Source of the DNA: Atherix ibis
Lineage: Eukaryota; Arthropoda; Insecta; Diptera; Athericidae
Length of the DNA stretch: 64,000 nucleotides
Direction of reading: 5' to 3'
Assembly: GCA_958298945.1 (NCBI GenBank)
Contig: OY282605.1
Coordinates: forward strand, 124,678,267-124,742,266
Positions 13,200 through 24,349 of this stretch are shown here, piece after piece. The translations under genes were made by a program, and so were the position numbers. A model generated the notes under the pieces. The model ran no database searches and was not told the DNA's origin. It worked only from the letters and a program-made list of their open reading frames with translations. Each line of letters starts with the position of its first letter. Within the stretch, counting starts at the first letter, position 1.

Positions 13200-14040
13200 A
13201 CTTCAATTTTAATTTAAAAAATATATATTTTTAGTTTATTTTTAATTGAGATTTTTTTTTTACTACATGAAGATCCATTATCATATATGTTTTCGTGATA
13301 GATCCAGAGTATATCGGCGATAATTTCACAATTTCTTGTGTTTAAGTACGTTTCGAAGCAATAACAGCACTGATGTCATCCATTTTCTTCCTCTTTATCC
13401 TTCACAATTTCATTTAAATACTACGACAATATAATGTAATATTTCTCTTATATAAATATAATCCTCCACCTAAGTAGTTAAGAAGTTGCATACCGTCGAC
13501 CAAGATGATATTGATTAGGATTTTTCCCAAAAGGTAGTTTTCAGAATACTGCCTGCCGGATTATATTTTCAACAAAAACTCAAAATGCTGAGCCAATTAA
13601 AATTCTGTCCTTATTATAATTATTGATGTGCAGTGAGCATTCTACGTACATAATATCGAATTTTAATATGTAAAGTCTTTAATGTACAATAGAATGACTG
13701 AAAAGCCTGTGATATTGTAGATACTCTAAGCATTGCTAGAATAGGTTCTCATTAAACGTGCATCTTCTAAAGGAAAAATTTCAACTTTTTCAAAATTACT
13801 CAATTATTCTATTTGAATTAAGATAGTTTTCAATCGACTCTTAAAATTATGGTTTATAAAATTGATATTATGCATCTTTTTAGAAAAGGCTCAGCAGAGT
13901 ACATGTAAATTAACATTCTTTTTTATCACTATATATATTTAATTAATTGATTTTTAAATAGAAAAATTTACATTATATATTAATTAGTTCATTTTACTAC
14001 AGTGCAGAAAACTAAATAACTCCTGCTCTTCGAATCAGAG
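13200..14040. other. Intron or intergenic, nothing recognised
   Basis: AT-rich DNA within the presumed 3.4 kb intron between exons a and b of the CGRRF1-like gene. Two diverged copies of about 60 bp lie at roughly 12,985-13,045 and 13,075-13,135. Confidence 0.4.
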
Positions 14041-14059
14041 TTGTTCAAAGCTAATATAT

Positions 14060-14640
14060 TTCCTTTCCGCTGACTAGCAATTTTAGTAATTTCGGTACAA
14101 TCAGAATGTCTAGCGGAAGCTTAACAGAACAATTGCAATCGAAGAAATTCGGTAGCAAAATTGGAACCAAAGTCGGTATCGGAATCGGTCCTAAATCCGA
14201 CGTTAAAGACAGTACAAAAACAGTGATACCAACAATATCGGTTAATATCATACAGTAAATATCAATTTTCCACTGGTGATCAAAAGCCGAAGCAGCTCAC
14301 TATTGAGTATCAAACAAGAAAACTTGAAAATGGTTTCTGCTCAAGCAGAAGCGGACGCATTCTGAAGAGCAATACGGTCCAGGTATTGTTTCAAAGTTAC
14401 CCTGCCGGTATTTGAGCCTAGTGCTTAGGCAGGCGGTTAGTAAGCACCGACCATCGCTAGATTTATTGATATATGCGGCCAGTCTGAAAAATCTTTTGGA
14501 CGATGACGACTGTTCCGGTCGCAATACTGCAACTCATGACAACATAACAAAATCGTCTTCCGCTAGTGGTAATGTTGGAGCTAATAAAGTTCTGATGAGT
14601 ATGTAGCCCATTTTCAAAAGAATATTAAAATCTGTGGATC
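14060..14640 (+). pseudogene. Unrecognised coding-like remnant with shifted frames
   Basis: This GC-richer island sits in an AT-rich intron and has three successive plus-strand open pieces in different frames. The first starts at the ATG at 14,107 (MSSGSLTEQLQSKKFGSKIG) and stops near 14,259. The second runs about 14,278-14,415. The third runs about 14,340-14,606 and includes RYLSLVLRQAVSKHRPSLDL and NLLDDDDC. Serine-rich, low-hydrophobic composition suggests a disordered region of a large protein. The pattern fits a decayed gene fragment or retrocopy. I do not recognise the parent. Confidence 0.35.
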
Positions 14641-14701
14641 CGTAGGAATCGGAGGCATTTCTCAGTTGCGATAACAAGTCCAGTTGGGAATAGTAAGCAC
14701 T

Positions 14702-14809
14702 ATAGTAGATAACGGCTTGTAGTGTGTTGGTGGCTATAGTGCATTCTGTAGCTAATACACTACAGAATGCACTATAGGCACCAACACACTACAAGCCGCT
14801 ATCTACTAT
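14702..14809. repeat. Hairpin with 50-bp arms and 8-nt loop
   Basis: Left arm 14,702-14,751 and right arm 14,760-14,809 are reverse complements with two mismatches in 50 positions. The loop is CTAATACA (14,752-14,759). There is no open frame. It could fold into a long RNA hairpin if transcribed, or be the remnant of a foldback or MITE element. Confidence 0.9.
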
Positions 14810-14829
14810 TTCCTGTCTATTTTATTCAA

Positions 14830-16010
14830 AAAAATATCTTGTCTTTTATTCATATTAAATTTATTATTTATTAAGCAAAGTAAAATTTTCTCTAAATTAC
14901 AATTTGGAATCAAAAAAAAAATCATACAAAAATAAAAAAGAACCGGCAAAATATCTACGACTTAATCTTTTTTAATCTGTAACCGTTTTATATTGTACAA
15001 GATTGATTTTTAATTTCATAAGACTCCCAGCTACTTATTTATTTATTATTATTTTAAAATAATTATATCTATTTTTAAAAGATACTATCATTTATTATTT
15101 GAGTCTTATGAAAAGTTTTTGCAACAATATCCAAACTAAGACTTTCGATTAACAGTATGCAAAGACCTTCTAAACTTATTACGAAATTTACTAAAAGGAA
15201 AATGTAATGATGAAATTTCAAAATTACTGAACCAAAAATAAACAATTTATATTTTCAAACTAATTTAAATTTGATCAAACTATCTATAAATAGTAAATTA
15301 AGAATTGAAACTTTACTTTATACTCTAAGGATATTTCGTCATCTCACTTAGAGTTTGTAAATGAATTGAATTTTAACTGTTTCGGAAATCAGAAATTAAT
15401 GGGCAATTTAACATAAAACTAAATGTCGGCTATTTAGGTAATAATAGTCTTTGTTTTGATGATACATAATGCCAAGAAAGAAATGCTAACAGTATACAAT
15501 ACACTATCTTTCTCATATTAGAATTTGGTGATTTTTTTTTAGTTGGTAGTAATTACTAAAAAGTAAACAAGTTAAGATAAAATGTTGTGCGCTAAATTTT
15601 TGTACTACTTCACGATTTCTGTTGACATTTAAAATAATAAATGGAAAAAATTTCTTTTGATAACATATTTTCCAATATCGACATTCCAGGTCGGCACAAT
15701 TTTTGTAAATCAACAAAACCTCCTCAATCTTTCCAGACCAATTCATTTATTAGAAACTATTTTTTTTAGATTCCAAAGATATTGATAGTAAAATTCGATT
15801 TATTATTCTTCTTTTAAACAAAACAAAAAAAATTAAATAAATACAAAAATTCCTTCAACAAAAACAAGAAAAGCCATTAATTTGACTATTTAATTTAAGA
15901 ACTTGTCGACCCGTACATATTATATAGAGTACATTAAAATTAATAAAATAATTAACTATTTTAGCTATAATTATCTATGATAAATACAATATATATCACT
16001 TGAGGCTGGG
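14830..16010. other. AT-rich intronic DNA, nothing recognised
   Basis: No repeats or coding signals were recognised. The 15,513-15,746 minus frame has no motif. Confidence 0.5.
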
Positions 16011-16038
16011 ATATATTTTTAAATTAATGGACACTTAC

Positions 16039-16193
16039 CATCGGCTGAATTGTTGCTAGCCTCCAAAAGTCGAAATGTGAATGGTATATGGACACGGGTC
16101 ATATTTAATCGCGGAACCTGTAGCACACTTTGGCTAATATTTGATGCAGCACTCATTATTTCCTCACGTTGAACGAGCACTATATACACGACT
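16039..16193 (-). CDS. CGRRF1-like protein, exon a
   Basis: This 155-nt minus-strand exon starts after a strong acceptor (TTTTTTTTGTATTCCAG) and ends at a GTAAGT donor. It reads VVYIVLVQREEIMSAASNIS, then VPRLNMTRVHIPFTFRLLEA. The second part aligns with the region of CGRRF1 just before its LTCYWG segment. Known CGRRF1 is a membrane-anchored RING E3 ligase. The expected N-terminal membrane exon would lie upstream, above 16,200, and was not identified. Exons a, b and c are phase-compatible, together about 152 codons. Confidence 0.6.
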
Positions 16194-17139
16194 CTGGAAT
16201 ACAAAAAAAACATCAATTTATCATAATAAGTAATACTTTGTGTGTATTTATTTAAACAACAGGTATTGCATGAAATAGGATCTCCTAATAACATTTATGG
16301 ACCAAGATTTATATTTTATGATTTAAAATCTATAATAAAGTAATGATCATTTTAAAATATGATCGTTTATAATCAATTTCAATTTTTTACTTGGATTTTT
16401 AATGGAAAATTAATTCTAGTTTTTCTTTTATAACGGAACAAAACTTTCTCAGGAAATTTTTGTTCATAAGTGTAAAATATAAAAATCCACAGGACAACAC
16501 AAAGCATGGCATAGGAAAACCTACCAAATTTCCAACGCCTGCAAAATGAATCGATTTTAGCAAACCATAAGCAGACATGATTTTAACAACTATTCCCTTA
16601 GATAACTGATAAAATACTCTCAAAAATTCATTAATCAGCACTAATGTGTTCGTCGGTAACTTGGAATCCTAGTAACAATCATTGGAATTTCACATTTAAG
16701 AAATGAGCATTCTTTAAAGGACCTGTATAAGGATAGACATTACTAACGCCTTTTAAATTTTTATAAATAATAAAACTATATAGTAAATAGACCAATCCAT
16801 ATGGATTAGAAAAGAAAGATTTATTGTGGCATAAGAGAGAGAGACTTATTAACAAAAATAAGAATGAAATTTTATAATTTTTGGATTGAACGATCTCAAC
16901 ACTAAACCGGCACATCTGAAATTAATTGATTAAATAACTCTGCCCTGTATTTTCATTGATAATGATAACCATTTCCTAATATTTTATGAAGTCTGGCTTA
17001 AAAGCATTGAAACTGGCATCTCTGAGAGCGATAGAAAATACTGCGAACTTACCCCCCTTACCACTTTCAACCAAATATAACCTGTACTTTAATCGCTTCT
17101 AAACGTTTAGTAGGAATTTCAATCTCGTTTGGTAGCTAC

Positions 17140-17312
17140 GCAGTTTTTTTTCAGAAAAAGGGACTCCTCAGCCTCCCCTATTCACCTAATCTGAGTCCAT
17201 GTGCATTTTTTTTGTTCCCCTAAATAGAAAAAAAACACTTAAAAAAACGTCATCTTGGTACTGTCGAAACCTGCCAGCACTGCTAAGAAAAGTGGATACA
17301 AACCCTCTGTCG
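17140..17312 (+). mobile_element. Tc1/mariner transposase C-terminal fragment
   Basis: With frameshifts, 17,160-17,215 reads as a damaged PQPPYSPNLSPCxFFLFP block, followed by RKKTLKKTSS. This is the last catalytic block of mariner-type transposases. It belongs to a different lineage from the element that starts directly after it at 17,317. Confidence 0.55.
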
Positions 17313-17316
17313 ATAT

Positions 17317-18062
17317 ACGAGGTCTGTTCAAAAAGTATCGCGAATTTTGAATTTCCGCGGGTTACGTATATTCGATTTTCAATTTTTTGTGGGGTTATAT
17401 TGGTACTCATGTGGAAACCAAAGCTCAATCATCCCAATGGACGCTGCGTTCGGTCGAATGTGAAGGTTTTGCTTATAGTTTTCTTTGATTGCAGGGGCGT
17501 GGTGCCCGCGGAAATTCAAAATTCGCGAAAAAGTATCGCGAATTTTGAATTTCCGCGGGTTACGTATATTCGATTTTCGATTTTTTGTGGGGTTATATTG
17601 GTACTCATGTGGAAACCAAAGCTCAATCATCCCAATGGACCGAAAAAAGCGCGCCAAGTTCGGTCGAATGTGAAGGTTTTGCTTATAGTTTTCTTTGATT
17701 GCAGGGGCGTGGTGCATCATGAGTTCTTGCCACAGGGTAGAACGGTCAATAAGGAATATTACCTGCAAGTTATGCGCAAGTTGCGCGAAGCAATCCACTA
17801 GAAACGCCCGGATTTGTGGAAGAACAAAAATTGGCTTTTGCATCATGATAACGCCCCTGCTCACGCATCGTTGCTTGTGCGCGAATTTTTGGCCAAAAAC
17901 AACACACTAATAATGCCGCAGCCACCCTATTCCCCAGATCTGGCCCCCTGTGATTTTTTCTTGTTCCCGAAAGATATTCTTTAATCCATTTTTTGGAATG
18001 GGCAAAAATCTTCGCCACCCGAGGAAAATGAAAATTCGCGATACTTTTTTAACAGACCTCGC
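17317..18062 (+). mobile_element. Mariner transposon with internal duplication
   Basis: The ends are inverted repeats: GAGGTCTGTTCAAAAAGTAT at the left and its complement near 18,037-18,060. The transposase C-terminal half reads from about 17,640: ARQVRSNVKVLL, FFDCRGVVHHEFLPQGRTVN, HHDNAPAHASLLVREFL, PQPPYSPDLAPCDFFLFP. The HDN and SPDLAPCDF blocks carry the later catalytic acids of mariner. The N-terminal half, including the HTH domain, is absent. A unit of about 186 bp is repeated in tandem (about 17,329-17,514 and 17,529-17,712), which destroys the frame. Non-autonomous. Confidence 0.9.
17505..17559. repeat. Perfect 23-bp-arm inverted repeat
   Basis: Arms 17,505-17,527 and 17,537-17,559 are exact reverse complements (CCCGCGGAAATTCAAAATTC...) around a 9-nt spacer. 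They form the junction of the duplicated mariner units and are made of mariner end sequence in opposite orientations. Confidence 0.95.
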
Positions 18063-18069
18063 ATACATA

Positions 18070-19480
18070 TATCTGGTCGTTGGAACTACTTTGAAAAAGA
18101 TAACATTGATGTATAAAAAGCAAATAAAATTGTTGGAAAATAAACATTTACAAATCGTAAATGTTTTATAAAGCCAAAAATTATATATTTTGATTTTTTT
18201 TATTAATTTGAGATAAAAGTTTTAACCAAGAATTTAAAATTTTTTTATTTATTTATATTTTTAGTGATTTTTTTTAAACTTTGTTTTTTTTATTATTATT
18301 ATTTATAACCGAACATGCAAGACTATTTATAAAAAATTATGAATAAATAGTTGAAAATTCAATTTTAATAAAAAAAAATCCTGCCATAATATTTAACCTT
18401 TTCTTAAAAATGCAAAATATCTAAATTATTATTTTTACTTAAGAAAAAAGAAAAAGAGAGAAAAAAAAGTGGACATACCACACAATCAAACTGAATAACC
18501 TTCGCCCAAATGTTTTCTTATATATAATATACAATATTTTAAAATAAATTTATGATTATAATTTTATTTAACTTAATCTCTGACACTGACCAAATGACCA
18601 AATGACCAAAAGAGACCTTCACATAGAAAATCAGAGGCCAAATAGTGCATTAATTATATTAATGACTACCTATTTCCTCTTATGATGAAACTGAACTTAA
18701 CAGCAACAACAACAAAAAACGAAACAAATACAATAAAAATAAAAACAATTATCAAAAATGTGCTCAATTCACAAAGCTCAACAAGGATAAATTCATTTCA
18801 ACTTATTTTGTTCACTCGTAAAGAATGCATATTACTATCAAGATTGAGTATAAAAAATATCCAAAGATAAATCTTCACATTCACCTCAACTAGAGGAAAT
18901 CATTTCTTATTAACTAAAAAGCATAAAAATTATGATCTCGTAACATAAAAATTATGGTTACGGCCGAGGTCAAAGATGGTTAGATGGTTAGGGAATTAGA
19001 TTGTACACATACCATATACCAAAAGCCATGTATCTATGAAAAAATATTCACTAAGGTCGTCATTAAAATATATATATATTTTTTTATTATTATCAATAAA
19101 TCATTTTCTTCGATATTAGTGCTCATTGTAAATCAATTGGTCGCTTGGATTTTGGAGATTTTTTTTCGATTACATTTGAACATATTCGCATAGATCTGTT
19201 TATTTATGTATGTATAAGGTATTTTGTTCTCTATTACATTTCATACAGAAACAACTCTACTCAAGGTGTGATGGCTTCACTCACATTCTTCTTAAAAAAT
19301 CTCATAAACGAATAGCGCTATAATTACATGTACATATTCAAAAAAAAGTAATAAATATTATTGAATGTCAACATGACAAAAAAACCGTTTTTCTGTGTTA
19401 TATCATCTTCAAATTGTGACCATGGCCATGTCAATCGTTAATCCAATAGTCACACACATCGAATTAGCAATTGACTTGGC
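18070..19480. other. AT-rich, nothing recognised
   Basis: The only structure noted is a short tandem repeat of GACCAAAT at about 18,588-18,612. Confidence 0.5.
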
Positions 19481-19489
19481 ATCTTTAAA

Positions 19490-19618
19490 CGGTCAATCAA
19501 TCCACAATTTACATACGAACTGAAAATCACAATCACTATCAGAGTGGCGGAGGCAACGAACGCAATTCAGCGTCATTGGACACTATCCCACCACTATCAT
19601 TCGACTCGAAAACTATTT
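19490..19618. other. Coding-like island, strand uncertain
   Basis: A GC-richer patch that is open on both strands. Plus reads HYQSGGGNERNSASLDTIPP and stops near 19,618. Minus reads FESNDSGGIVSNDAELRSLP and stops near 19,550, after an acceptor-like AAATAG. Either could be the last exon of a gene. No family was recognised. Confidence 0.25.
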
Positions 19619-19624
19619 GAATTA

Positions 19625-20265
19625 ATTTTCATCAAAATTTTAATCGAAAGTTAATGTCCAACGCATAATATTATACACTTATTTTTTATCCAAAGTTTTC
19701 TCTCCTTTTTTCGGATCGTAATTCATTCTATGAACTTTCAAATGCATTTTGAAGGTTCTTTATACGATATTTAAACTTGTTAACAAACGAAATAATAAAA
19801 AAAAAAACAAATTAGAAGTTAAAATAAAAAATGACTAATAATGAAAAATTTCGGCCACACTTAAGCTAATGGCTGTCATAGGTAAATGGCCCGCGGGCAA
19901 AGTATGGGTCTCCATCACATTGTTATTCGTTTACACTATATATCCACATACAAACATGTTAACGATTATTAAAATAAATACAATATATTGAATTTGAAAA
20001 ACAACTCTATTAATATTGTATGTAATGTCCCTAGGACATGGACTAGGGGCCATGATACAACGCCATGACCGTGATGCCATTTGACGACCTAAATGTGTGT
20101 GGGACATGGTCAGTTGGATGCATCAGGTGTTAGGATTTTATAGAGCATGTTAGTTTGTTTTAAAAAAATTAAAAAGAGGACTTAGAAAGCGTATTGTACA
20201 ATCTAAAAGGAATCTCATTAAAAAATACATTTTTGGTAAGGTGACATTGCGTTAGAAGACGAATG
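19625..20265. other. Intergenic, nothing recognised
   Basis: AT-rich DNA. A CATG-rich patch lies at about 20,035-20,125 without a clear reading. Confidence 0.4.
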
Positions 20266-20269
20266 ATAG

Positions 20270-20520
20270 TTAGTTGAACGCACAGGATGGGCAGATGGTG
20301 GTTTCCGGGAAATTATGTGTCAGAGCAGAATGTCCAGTCTGTCTGTCTACAAATGGGCAAAGGTGTTATTTGCCTTTTGGTTACAGGGTGTCACAAGTGA
20401 GAAACTTCTCTGAATACCGAGCTACAGATAGATTCCACCACGCGTTGCCTTTAGTCCAGCAGTTCAATACCCTTGTGCTAAGTAGGTTATGTTGAATTTT
20501 GTTGAGAACAGGATCAGTCG
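20270..20520 (-). mobile_element. RNase H fragment of a non-LTR retrotransposon
   Basis: The minus strand from 20,520 reads STDPVLNKIQHNLLSTRVLN, matching the fragment near 5,700. After a stop, the other frame gives TGHSALTHNF and CPSC, the cysteine-containing tail that follows RNase H in Jockey-type ORF2. Truncated and frameshifted. Confidence 0.55.
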
Positions 20521-20524
20521 ATGA

Positions 20525-21180
20525 ATATATAATTTTTTAAACGAAATAGAGTTATAAAACTGTGAAAAGCTATCATCCGAGCATATCTTACAATACTTTA
20601 GAGGAGATAAAATTATTTAAACGTTCATGCCTACCTCAGATTTTTTAGAATATAGAACCATATTTAATGATTTTTTATAATCTCTTTATCGAGTTAGGAA
20701 TAAGTTTTCAGATATAAATTGCAGTGATTGAATAACGTGCGTTTCGCGCAAATATGCAATAGCTTCCCGTTCGCCTAAACGTTTTACAACATGTTTAAAA
20801 TAAATTAAATATTGCCTTAATAGGACGAAAAACATTTTCAGATGAAACTCCGACAGTATCAATACTATTATTTTATTGATTGTATTTTCTTTCCAATAAT
20901 AGGAATTATTTCACACTATATGTGTTGTTAATATAAGCTCTACAGTCTGGTAACTTTAAATTTAATAAGAATTGCATTCAGTATAATTATAAATCTCCTT
21001 TTAGAAATTTACATTTCTGTAGATAAATTCGATGGCTTAGATTAGCAGAACTTTTCGATCATCTACAAATATTCTTTTAAAATACTATAAATTTCCATGT
21101 AAGTTCACAAATGCGAATCTTCAATTTATACTTAATGAAATTCTGTAATTATGACAGTTACAGAATTTATACTTAATGAA
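20525..21180. other. AT-rich, nothing recognised
   Basis: No coding or repeat signals were recognised. ACAGAATTTATACTTAATGA occurs at about 21,161, with a related copy near 21,120. Confidence 0.4.
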
Positions 21181-21184
21181 AGTA

Positions 21185-22091
21185 TTGGGTTGTTCAGAAA
21201 GTAATTTCGTTTTTTCCCAACAGAGGACTTAATTGTATTTTTTCACAACCAACTTCACACTTAAGCCGTATAATCATATGTATTTTGATAGCGAAAAAAT
21301 TCGATTGATTTTGCACAGTAGTTTTTGGTTGATACCCTTTTAAATATTGAAAGTGAAAAAGAACATTTTCGGCATATTTTCCTTTTTTACTATAAAAAAG
21401 ATAAAAATGATGTTCAAGCAAGAAAAAAATTATCCCATGTGTACGGAGAACATGTGTTAAGTGAGCGCCAGTGCCATAACTGGTTTGCAAAATTTCGATC
21501 CGGCAATTTTGATCTCGAAGATGAAGACACAATAAACTCATTAATTGATACAAACCGGCCAATAACAACTTGTGAGATCGGTGAGAGATTAAATTAATCG
21601 AATTCGACCGTTCATGATCATTTGAAACGGCTAGGTTTAATCTCAAAGCTCGACACATGGGTTCTTCATCATCTTACGGAAAAAATTTGTGCCGTCGCAT
21701 TGACGTTTGTGATTTGCTTCTCAAACGCCAAGAAAATGATCCATTTTTGAAGCGTATCATAACTGGGAACGAGAAATGGGTCGTCTACAACAATGTTAAC
21801 AGCAAAAGTACCTGGAGTAGAAAAGATGAACCGGCTCAAAGCACTTCGAAAGCCAATATTCATCAAAAAAAGGTTATGCTATAAAAAAGGTTTGGTGGGA
21901 TTTCAAAGGAATCGTTTATTTTGAGCTTCTACCGAGCAACACAACGATCAATTTTGAAATGTACTGTCATCAATTGGACAAATTGAATGTTCATTTAAAG
22001 AAAAAAGCCAGAATTGGTCAATTTCTTCACTATAAGAAAATCGTTTCATTTTTATACAAAAAAAAAAGAAATTACTTTCCGAACAACATAA
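21185..22091 (+). mobile_element. Mariner transposon, cecropia-like, internally deleted
   Basis: Terminal inverted repeats TTGGGTTGTTCAGAAAGTAA (21,185) and its partner ending at 22,091 are flanked by TA on both sides. Transposase pieces in order: HFRHIFLFYYKKDKNDVQAR and SERQCHNWFAKFRSG (HTH region, 21,370-21,510); GERLN and TVHDHLKRLG (21,580-21,635); then DPFLKRIITGNEKWVVYNNV (21,740-21,800), where the catalytic D of GDEKW is N. The sequence runs to a QLDKLN block at about 21,970 and then joins the right end directly. The last catalytic block (HxDNARPH) is deleted. Dead, with in-frame stops. Confidence 0.9.
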
Positions 22092-22094
22092 TAT

Positions 22095-22740
22095 AAAACA
22101 ATACAACCGTTTTTGAAATTTATTTCTTCTTTTCAAGTACTAAGGAGTCCCCGTAAAACACCCTCTATCTGCTTATATTTTGAGAGATAGCGATGCACTG
22201 TATTCTTAAATGGGTGCTGATTGTAATAAATTATAAAAACTGAGTGAGGAAAGATATTTTGCATTTGTATTTAACGAATGAAATATTTTTCTTAGATATA
22301 AATGGAAAGAATTTATGAGATGTGACGGAAGAATTATCTTAAGCATTTTTCGGATTATTATATATTCTTAATACTTTAGATATTTTGGATGTTTTGCTTT
22401 TTCAAAAATATCCAAAACAAACTTTAATATGACATTAAGGCTAAAGTAAAAAAATAAGAGAAACTTTGGAAAAAATCATAAAATTTTCAAATATTAAAAG
22501 TAAACGGCTTCAAAGAAAATGTCAATATAGCACGTGACATAGCCGAAAATTTAGATAAATTCAAAACCATCACATGAACATTTTGAAACAAAATTAGAGT
22601 ACAATTCACATAAGAAAACGGTTTCGAGCATATTTGGAAACATCATCTTGAATGGCATCTGTAGCAACAGTCAATCAAAAATAAATAGTCGTGACATACG
22701 AGTATGAGATATGAATTCCATACCAATGCGGTCAAATAGC
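22095..22740. other. AT-rich, nothing recognised
   Basis: No recognisable gene or repeat. Confidence 0.5.
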
Positions 22741-22759
22741 GCATGCAAGCCGCCGTTCT

Positions 22760-22920
22760 ATATAATAACGACACCAACAACAATACAACATACCACAATA
22801 ATAAACAGTAATAATAACAACAATAACAGCACTAAAAGAAAACGAATAAAATTGTTGAACGTGACTAACAAATGACAACAAAACAGCAACAGAAACAGAA
22901 AACATACGCAAAAAAGCAAA
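22760..22920. repeat. CAA/ACA-rich low-complexity tract
   Basis: Interrupted AAC/CAA/AAT trinucleotides (ACACCAACAACAATACAACA and similar). On the minus strand this gives the leucine- and valine-rich frames that run through it. Such tracts are common in insect non-coding and regulatory DNA. Confidence 0.7.
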
Positions 22921-23242
22921 AATAATCCCGGCTGCCATTTGCATTTCTCCATCTTAGCTGCCTTGAATTCAAAATGTGAACTCAGCTTTAGCAACAACAA
23001 AAAATAAAATAATTCCAGTTCGTTTTATGTTTACTTGTAAAATATTCATAGAAATCTTGAAATTTATCAATATCTCCTGTTAGTAATTAATTACATAAAT
23101 AAATAATTTTTAAAAAATCAATCTTATTAACAATGTCATGTTTGTGAATGTGCAAAAAGCATTGACTACAAACTTTTGTTTCAATTTAATTAACAGAATA
23201 TAATTAATATTTGCATTGAAGCATGTGGGTGCGCACGCTTTA

Positions 23243-24345
23243 CAGTGTCGGTCATAAGTATTCGAACAGAATGATATTTAGTGTTTTCTTTTAAAATTAA
23301 CAATTCAATATTTTTGTCATCACAGCATATTCTAATATTGATCATATTACGTGTATTGCCATAAATTTCAGTTTCTTTTATTGATACTGAATTAAAAATT
23401 TTGCCTATTTTCGGAAAACCTAGAACAAAAAACCGAACTCTAGCAGTTACAGTCAACGTTGCTAAAGGACAAATAGTAGTAAAAAAGTCATTAATATAAT
23501 ATTTACACTAAAATGTTAACTTTTAGAGTATACGGGTAATTTAAAAGCTCAAAACCATTGTCAGTAACTCAGTGTACTAAAAACAAATAAATAGAAAAAA
23601 AATCCGGACGTCTGCGTTTAATACGCAGCGATCCAGAATTTGAATCCAGTAGTACCATAGCTGAAGTGCCTGTTTATTTAAAATTTACATTTTAGTACAA
23701 AATGTTATTAAAAACAACTGAAATAAAAGGCGTTTTCCTTTTATTTTGCTACTCCGCGGTAGTTGTAGCTGTCATCATCTAGTCCACCTCGAACGAACGA
23801 CCACTTCGAATGGTGAGTTACGCATACAATTAACTGTAGGGGGATTCTAGTTGCTAAAGTGAAAATAGATACTTTTACGGGTTCGTTGGTTATGTTGAAG
23901 AGTCATATTTTTGTCAGTATTGTTTATGTGTTAATAAACTCAGTTTTTATTGTTTCTGACTGTTTTGAGGTTATGTTTCTACTAGAGTTTAGAATTTGGC
24001 TTTACTTTGGTCATCTACCGCGGAGTAGCAAAATTGGTCCAAAGGAAAACGCCTAAAATATAAAAATACCAGAATGATCAAAATAACACAAAAATCGGTC
24101 ACTAAAATATTACAAACAGATATTTTCGGGTGGCAAATAAAAATTCGGTAATCTTAATACGGTAACTTAAAAATAATACGGTAACGATTACTAAAGAAGA
24201 CCTTCTGAGGTTAATCGAAAAACTAACAAAAATGGACTTTAAGGATATCTTAGATTCCAAATATCCGGGAAATATTGTACACTGGAGACACATGCTACAA
24301 AATCAAGAAAATATAATCGTTCGAACAATTATGACCGATACTGTG
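23243..24345 (+). mobile_element. Tc1-like transposon interrupted by a MITE
   Basis: The left end CAGTGTCGGTCATAAGTATT (23,243) and right end (about 24,315-24,343) are inverted repeats of about 26 bp with a few mismatches and TA outside. Transposase relics lie in order. At 23,597-23,680 is SGRLRLIRSDPEFESSSTIA, resembling the second HTH region of Tc1-type proteins. At 24,175-24,310 is ITKEDLLRLIEKL and PGNIVHW, resembling the C-terminal tail. The catalytic core is missing. A 327-bp MITE lies between the two relics. Confidence 0.7.
23728..24054. mobile_element. MITE, 327 bp
   Basis: Ends 23,728-23,762 and 24,015-24,054 are inverted repeats: AGGCGTTTTCCTTT at each tip and TTTTGCTACTCCGCGGTAG inside, separated by a short variable gap. 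No coding capacity. A target duplication is not clear in the AT-rich flanks. Confidence 0.8.
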
Positions 24346-24349
24346 TATG

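Noticed and set aside
16399..16915. Two long minus frames with hydrophobic stretches suggesting a membrane protein
   Set aside because: Separated by a frameshift, leucine/phenylalanine bias from AT-rich DNA, and no recognisable family or splice signals.
23630..23660. TTTGAATCC motif resembling a tRNA B-box, also near 30,825
   Set aside because: No cloverleaf or A-box. At 23.6 kb the sequence reads as Tc1 transposase.
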